A stretch of 35,559 bases of DNA, from the NCBI GenBank assembly GCA_913061175.1, contig CAJXUF010000005.1, positions 1 through 35,559 of the forward strand, written 5' to 3'. A program made the position numbers and the translations under genes. This document shows positions 33,038-35,559 of the stretch, piece by piece; within the stretch, counting starts at the first letter, position 1, and the number at the start of each line of letters is the position of its first letter. The notes under the pieces were generated by a model. That model ran no database searches. It saw only the letters and a program-made list of their open reading frames with translations, and had not been told where the DNA came from. The stretch comes from an uncultured Psychrobacter sp. (GTDB taxonomy: Bacteria; Pseudomonadota; Gammaproteobacteria; Pseudomonadales; Moraxellaceae).

Positions 33038-34330
33038 TCATGATTGTTTAATATCAAGAGCTATTGTGACTGAATAATTCGTACTTCTAGCATCTCCTAG
33101 AGTTGCGTAACTTACTTGCTCTAAAGTTTTTTGGGACCTATATGGGCTGAATAGCTCATCAAGAGTATGGTGAAAACCACCATCATCTACTGCAAATACA
33201 TAATCAAAAAATATTTTGGCCATTGCAGACTGAGGGTGGCTAGCATCGCGAAAAGATTTATTGTGACTCCAACTACCACTGTATATTTTATTGAATACTC
33301 TCTCTATATTACCAGAAACAGAATTTGAAGCATGTTTTCGAGTAATACCTGGTTTTTGCACGTATGCAGCAGCATTTTCCACAGACTTCCAAATGATATA
33401 ATGCATGGTTGATACAGAGCATTCAGCTAAACATGATCTGAGAATACTAATTAGCTTTTCGCCAATAGGCGGTGCTAGATAGTTCAATCTTGACCTAGTA
33501 ATCAGGTAGCTTAAACACTCTCCTAGCTGTAACTTTTCACACCAGTTCTTAAATTGATCATTCGCTACTAGAGCACTGGTATTTTTCTGAGATTTAGCGT
33601 TTATCAAGATTTTAGTAAGATTCTCAATACTATAAGCAAACTCAAAGATCGCTTGATAGAAATCTATCTCTAGCTCTTTTTCTTCGTTGATAGTTACGTA
33701 TTCGTAGCTATTTTCAGAAGCGAGTATGAGCAGATTTCGGTTAAAAAGATGCTGTAGTATCTCTTCATCTAATTTAGAGAACGGTGATAAAGGTAATGAT
33801 AAATTGTCACGTAGAGAGACTGTATTCCTTATATTATCTGCCCCTAGGCTCTCTACAGTCGCTGCGAGTAGAAGTTTATCCACATCGTTAAGCTCAGTGA
33901 CTGAAGGAATACTGCTTAATTGAATGCTTCGGCATTGATTGATGTACTCTAGAGCGGTCTGTCTCTTTTCTTCTGCTAAACGGTCTTGTTTAAGACGATA
34001 CTCTAAGTACTCTTGATCCATTCTTTTTTCAAGCGCCGCCCTGCAATCATCACACCGCCATCTAATAAGATCCAATCGAGTTAGCTGTGAGCGAGTATAG
34101 CAAATCTTAGTTGTACCGCAGTCTATGCATTGGCAGTCTAGTACGACAAGATGAGCATTTATTTTAACGATACTAGGTATATCCTGATGCTTAACATCAA
34201 ACTCTTGACCTATTTCTTTACAGGTATATATAAAACCACTTCGTTTATCGCCTTCTCTTAACCAGTACCTCTCACAGATCAGCTTATTAGTTTCTGTTAT
34301 ATCTGGCTGATACTCTAGTTTTGTTTTCAT
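33038..34330 (-). CDS. Hypothetical protein, about 430 aa, with N-terminal Cys-cluster (zinc-ribbon-like)
   Basis: Long ORF with ATG at 34330 preceded by GAGG; CQCIDCG...RWRCDDC; no family recognised for the remainder. Confidence 0.75.
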   Translation of the reverse strand: MKTKLEYQPDITETNKLICERYWLREGDKRSGFIYTCKEIGQEFDVKHQDIPSIVKINAHLVVLDCQCIDCGTTKICYTRSQLTRLDLIRWRCDDCRAALEKRMDQEYLEYRLKQDRLAEEKRQTALEYINQCRSIQLSSIPSVTELNDVDKLLLAATVESLGADNIRNTVSLRDNLSLPLSPFSKLDEEILQHLFNRNLLILASENSYEYVTINEEKELEIDFYQAIFEFAYSIENLTKILINAKSQKNTSALVANDQFKNWCEKLQLGECLSYLITRSRLNYLAPPIGEKLISILRSCLAECSVSTMHYIIWKSVENAAAYVQKPGITRKHASNSVSGNIERVFNKIYSGSWSHNKSFRDASHPQSAMAKIFFDYVFAVDDGGFHHTLDELFSPYRSQKTLEQVSYATLGDARSTNYSVTIALDIKQS

Positions 34331-34351
34331 ACTCACCTCATAATACCGACT

Positions 34352-34366
34352 ATATCCCGTGGATAT
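34352..34366. promoter_or_regulatory. Perfect 6-3-6 palindrome in divergent promoter region (candidate operator)
   Basis: ATATCC-CGT-GGATAT, 21 bp upstream of the 430-aa ORF start and 48 bp upstream of the XRE regulator start. Confidence 0.5.
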
Positions 34367-34414
34367 TATAGCCCACCACTGTGAGTATTGCTATTTTTAG
34401 CAGTGGTTGGTGAG

Positions 34415-34624
34415 ATGAAGACAGATGAACGCATGATAGCCTTTGGAAAGCGTATCCGTGATGTGCGCAGAAGCAAAGGAATATCTCAAGAAGTGCTGGC
34501 AGAGATGGCAGATATTGATCGAAGTTATATGGGAAATATCGAGCGTGGAGAGAAGAATGTCACTCTCAAAAAGGCCTATGATATTTGCGATGCATTGGAT
34601 ATAGATATTAAGGATCTAGTCTAA
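34415..34624 (+). CDS. XRE-family HTH transcriptional regulator (controller-protein-like)
   Basis: MKTDERMIAFGKRIRDVRRSKGISQEVLAEMADIDRSYMGNIERGEKNVTLKKAYDICDALDIDIKDLV; SD-like GGTGAG before ATG. Confidence 0.88.
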   Translation: MKTDERMIAFGKRIRDVRRSKGISQEVLAEMADIDRSYMGNIERGEKNVTLKKAYDICDALDIDIKDLV

Positions 34625-34661
34625 ATTGTTCGATTCATAATAATATGATAGTTAACTATAG

Positions 34662-34812
34662 TCAGTCTAGAATAAAAGAGATACAACCCATATCATGAAA
34701 CAGCTTAGGTAGATTATTCTCCATCCAGCCTTGACGTAGAAATTTTGCCTGTGCCCACTTCTTTTCAATGGGATTTAGATCAGGGCTGTAGGGTGGCAAC
34801 CAAAGAATACGA
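34662..34812 (-). pseudogene. IS630-family transposase C-terminal remnant
   Basis: Reverse strand RILWLPPYSPDLNPIEKKWAQAKFLRQGWMENNLPKLFHDMGCISFILD*; characteristic PPYSPDLNPIE motif. Confidence 0.85.
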
Positions 34813-34882
34813 GAGACCATCCCAGATTCTGTGTAACTGACGTTTAGATTAAATACTTACACAAAATTTAGGAAGGTCTCTG
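34813..34882. mobile_element. 70-bp residual element with IS256-type terminal inverted repeats
   Basis: AGAGACCATCCCAGATTCTGTGTAA at left and, on the opposite strand, AGAGACCTTCCTAAATTTTGTGTAA at right (21/25 identical), with 20 bp between. Confidence 0.65.
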
Positions 34883-35018
34883 AAAATTAACCACCTGACA
34901 CAACTCGTCACCTACTAACAGATCTTGGCGGTCATAAAAGTTGCCCCAACGCTTATAATTATTATCCGTTCTCGACTCAGGGTTATAAGGAATGGCAATG
35001 TAGGTTTGAATTTTATTA
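34874..35018 (-). pseudogene. Fragment resembling C-terminal region of a type II restriction endonuclease (TdeIII-like)
   Basis: Reverse strand NKIQTYIAIPYNPESRTDNNYKRWGNFYDRQDLLVGDELCQVVNFQRPS*; family assignment from memory of the YNP...Y...D...vLiGeefw pattern. Confidence 0.4.
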
Positions 35019-35045
35019 GTGTCCTAAATTAGTTGACCACTACAA
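35019..35045. mobile_element. Putative IS3-type insertion sequence terminus (solo end)
   Basis: Reverse strand TGTAGTGGTCAACTAATTTAGGACACT, TG-starting terminus typical of IS3-family ends; no transposase adjacent. Confidence 0.4.
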
Positions 35046-35233
35046 TTTTTTACTTACAACACGCAACCTTTTTAACACACGTTGATTATAAATCTTTTTT
35101 TCAAGGTGCTAATATAATTGAGTAATACTTAACTTAGATAACATAAACCACTGTTTCTAATAACTTTCATCTTGTATTATCACAGATTATTGGTTTATCG
35201 CGATTTTGCAAGCTTTACTTAATTGGAGAAATT

Positions 35234-35559
35234 ATGCGTGCTTTAACTTACCACGGTGCTAAAGATGTGCGAGTGGACAATGTCCCAGAACCTAAACTGC
35301 AAGAAAAAGATGATGTTATTTTACGTGTGACTGCAACTGCAATTTGTGGCTCAGATTTACACTTATATCGTGGCAAAATGCCTGCAACCGAGGAAGGCGA
35401 TATCTTCGGTCATGAGTTTATGGGTGTGGTTGAAGAAGTAGGCTCTGAAGTCACTGCTGTTAAAAAAGGCGATAGAGTTGTTATTCCTTTTGTTATTGCA
35501 TGTGGTAACTGCTTTTTCTGTCAGCATGACCTAATGTCCGCTTGTGAGACTACAAATAC
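35234..35559 (+). CDS. Zinc-dependent alcohol/formaldehyde dehydrogenase (MDR family), N-terminal part
   Basis: [70 protein letters not shown]...CGNCFFCQ; runs off the window end. Confidence 0.9.
   Translation, partial: MRALTYHGAKDVRVDNVPEPKLQEKDDVILRVTATAICGSDLHLYRGKMPATEEGDIFGHEFMGVVEEVGSEVTAVKKGDRVVIPFVIACGNCFFCQHDLMSACETTN

Overview
The window looks like a chromosomal contig end from a Psychrobacter-like Moraxellaceae bacterium; this taxon is inferred from protein character and gene order and was not searched. Bases 1-33 are an untrimmed Nextera transposase adapter, so the contig starts artificially inside groEL. From about 0.03 to 31.5 kb the content is mostly housekeeping: groEL(partial)-groES, DUF3108, DUF2069, a WrbA-like flavoprotein, YihY, DUF2254, an NhaP-type antiporter, DUF2127, a pseudo-dihydroorotase (PyrC') with pyrB, fbp, an SpoU/TrmH methyltransferase, etfBA, DUF421, a cold-shock protein, ilvBN-ilvC, DUF4124, nnr, queG, kbp, and yceD-rpmF-fabD-fabG-acpP. 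From about 31.5 to 35.2 kb there is a small mosaic accessory segment. It contains a truncated epmC, an orphan VbhA/FicA-like antitoxin without a Fic toxin, an unrecognised 430-aa Cys-cluster protein divergent from an XRE regulator across a perfect 6-3-6 palindrome, an IS630 transposase remnant, a 70-bp element made only of two IS256-type terminal repeats, a fragment resembling the C-terminus of a TdeIII-type restriction endonuclease, and a putative IS3-type end. It is followed by a partial zinc alcohol dehydrogenase. The best candidate for something undescribed is the XRE / 430-aa protein / VbhA-like locus at 32.66-34.62 kb. No CRISPR array, tRNA or rRNA was recognised.
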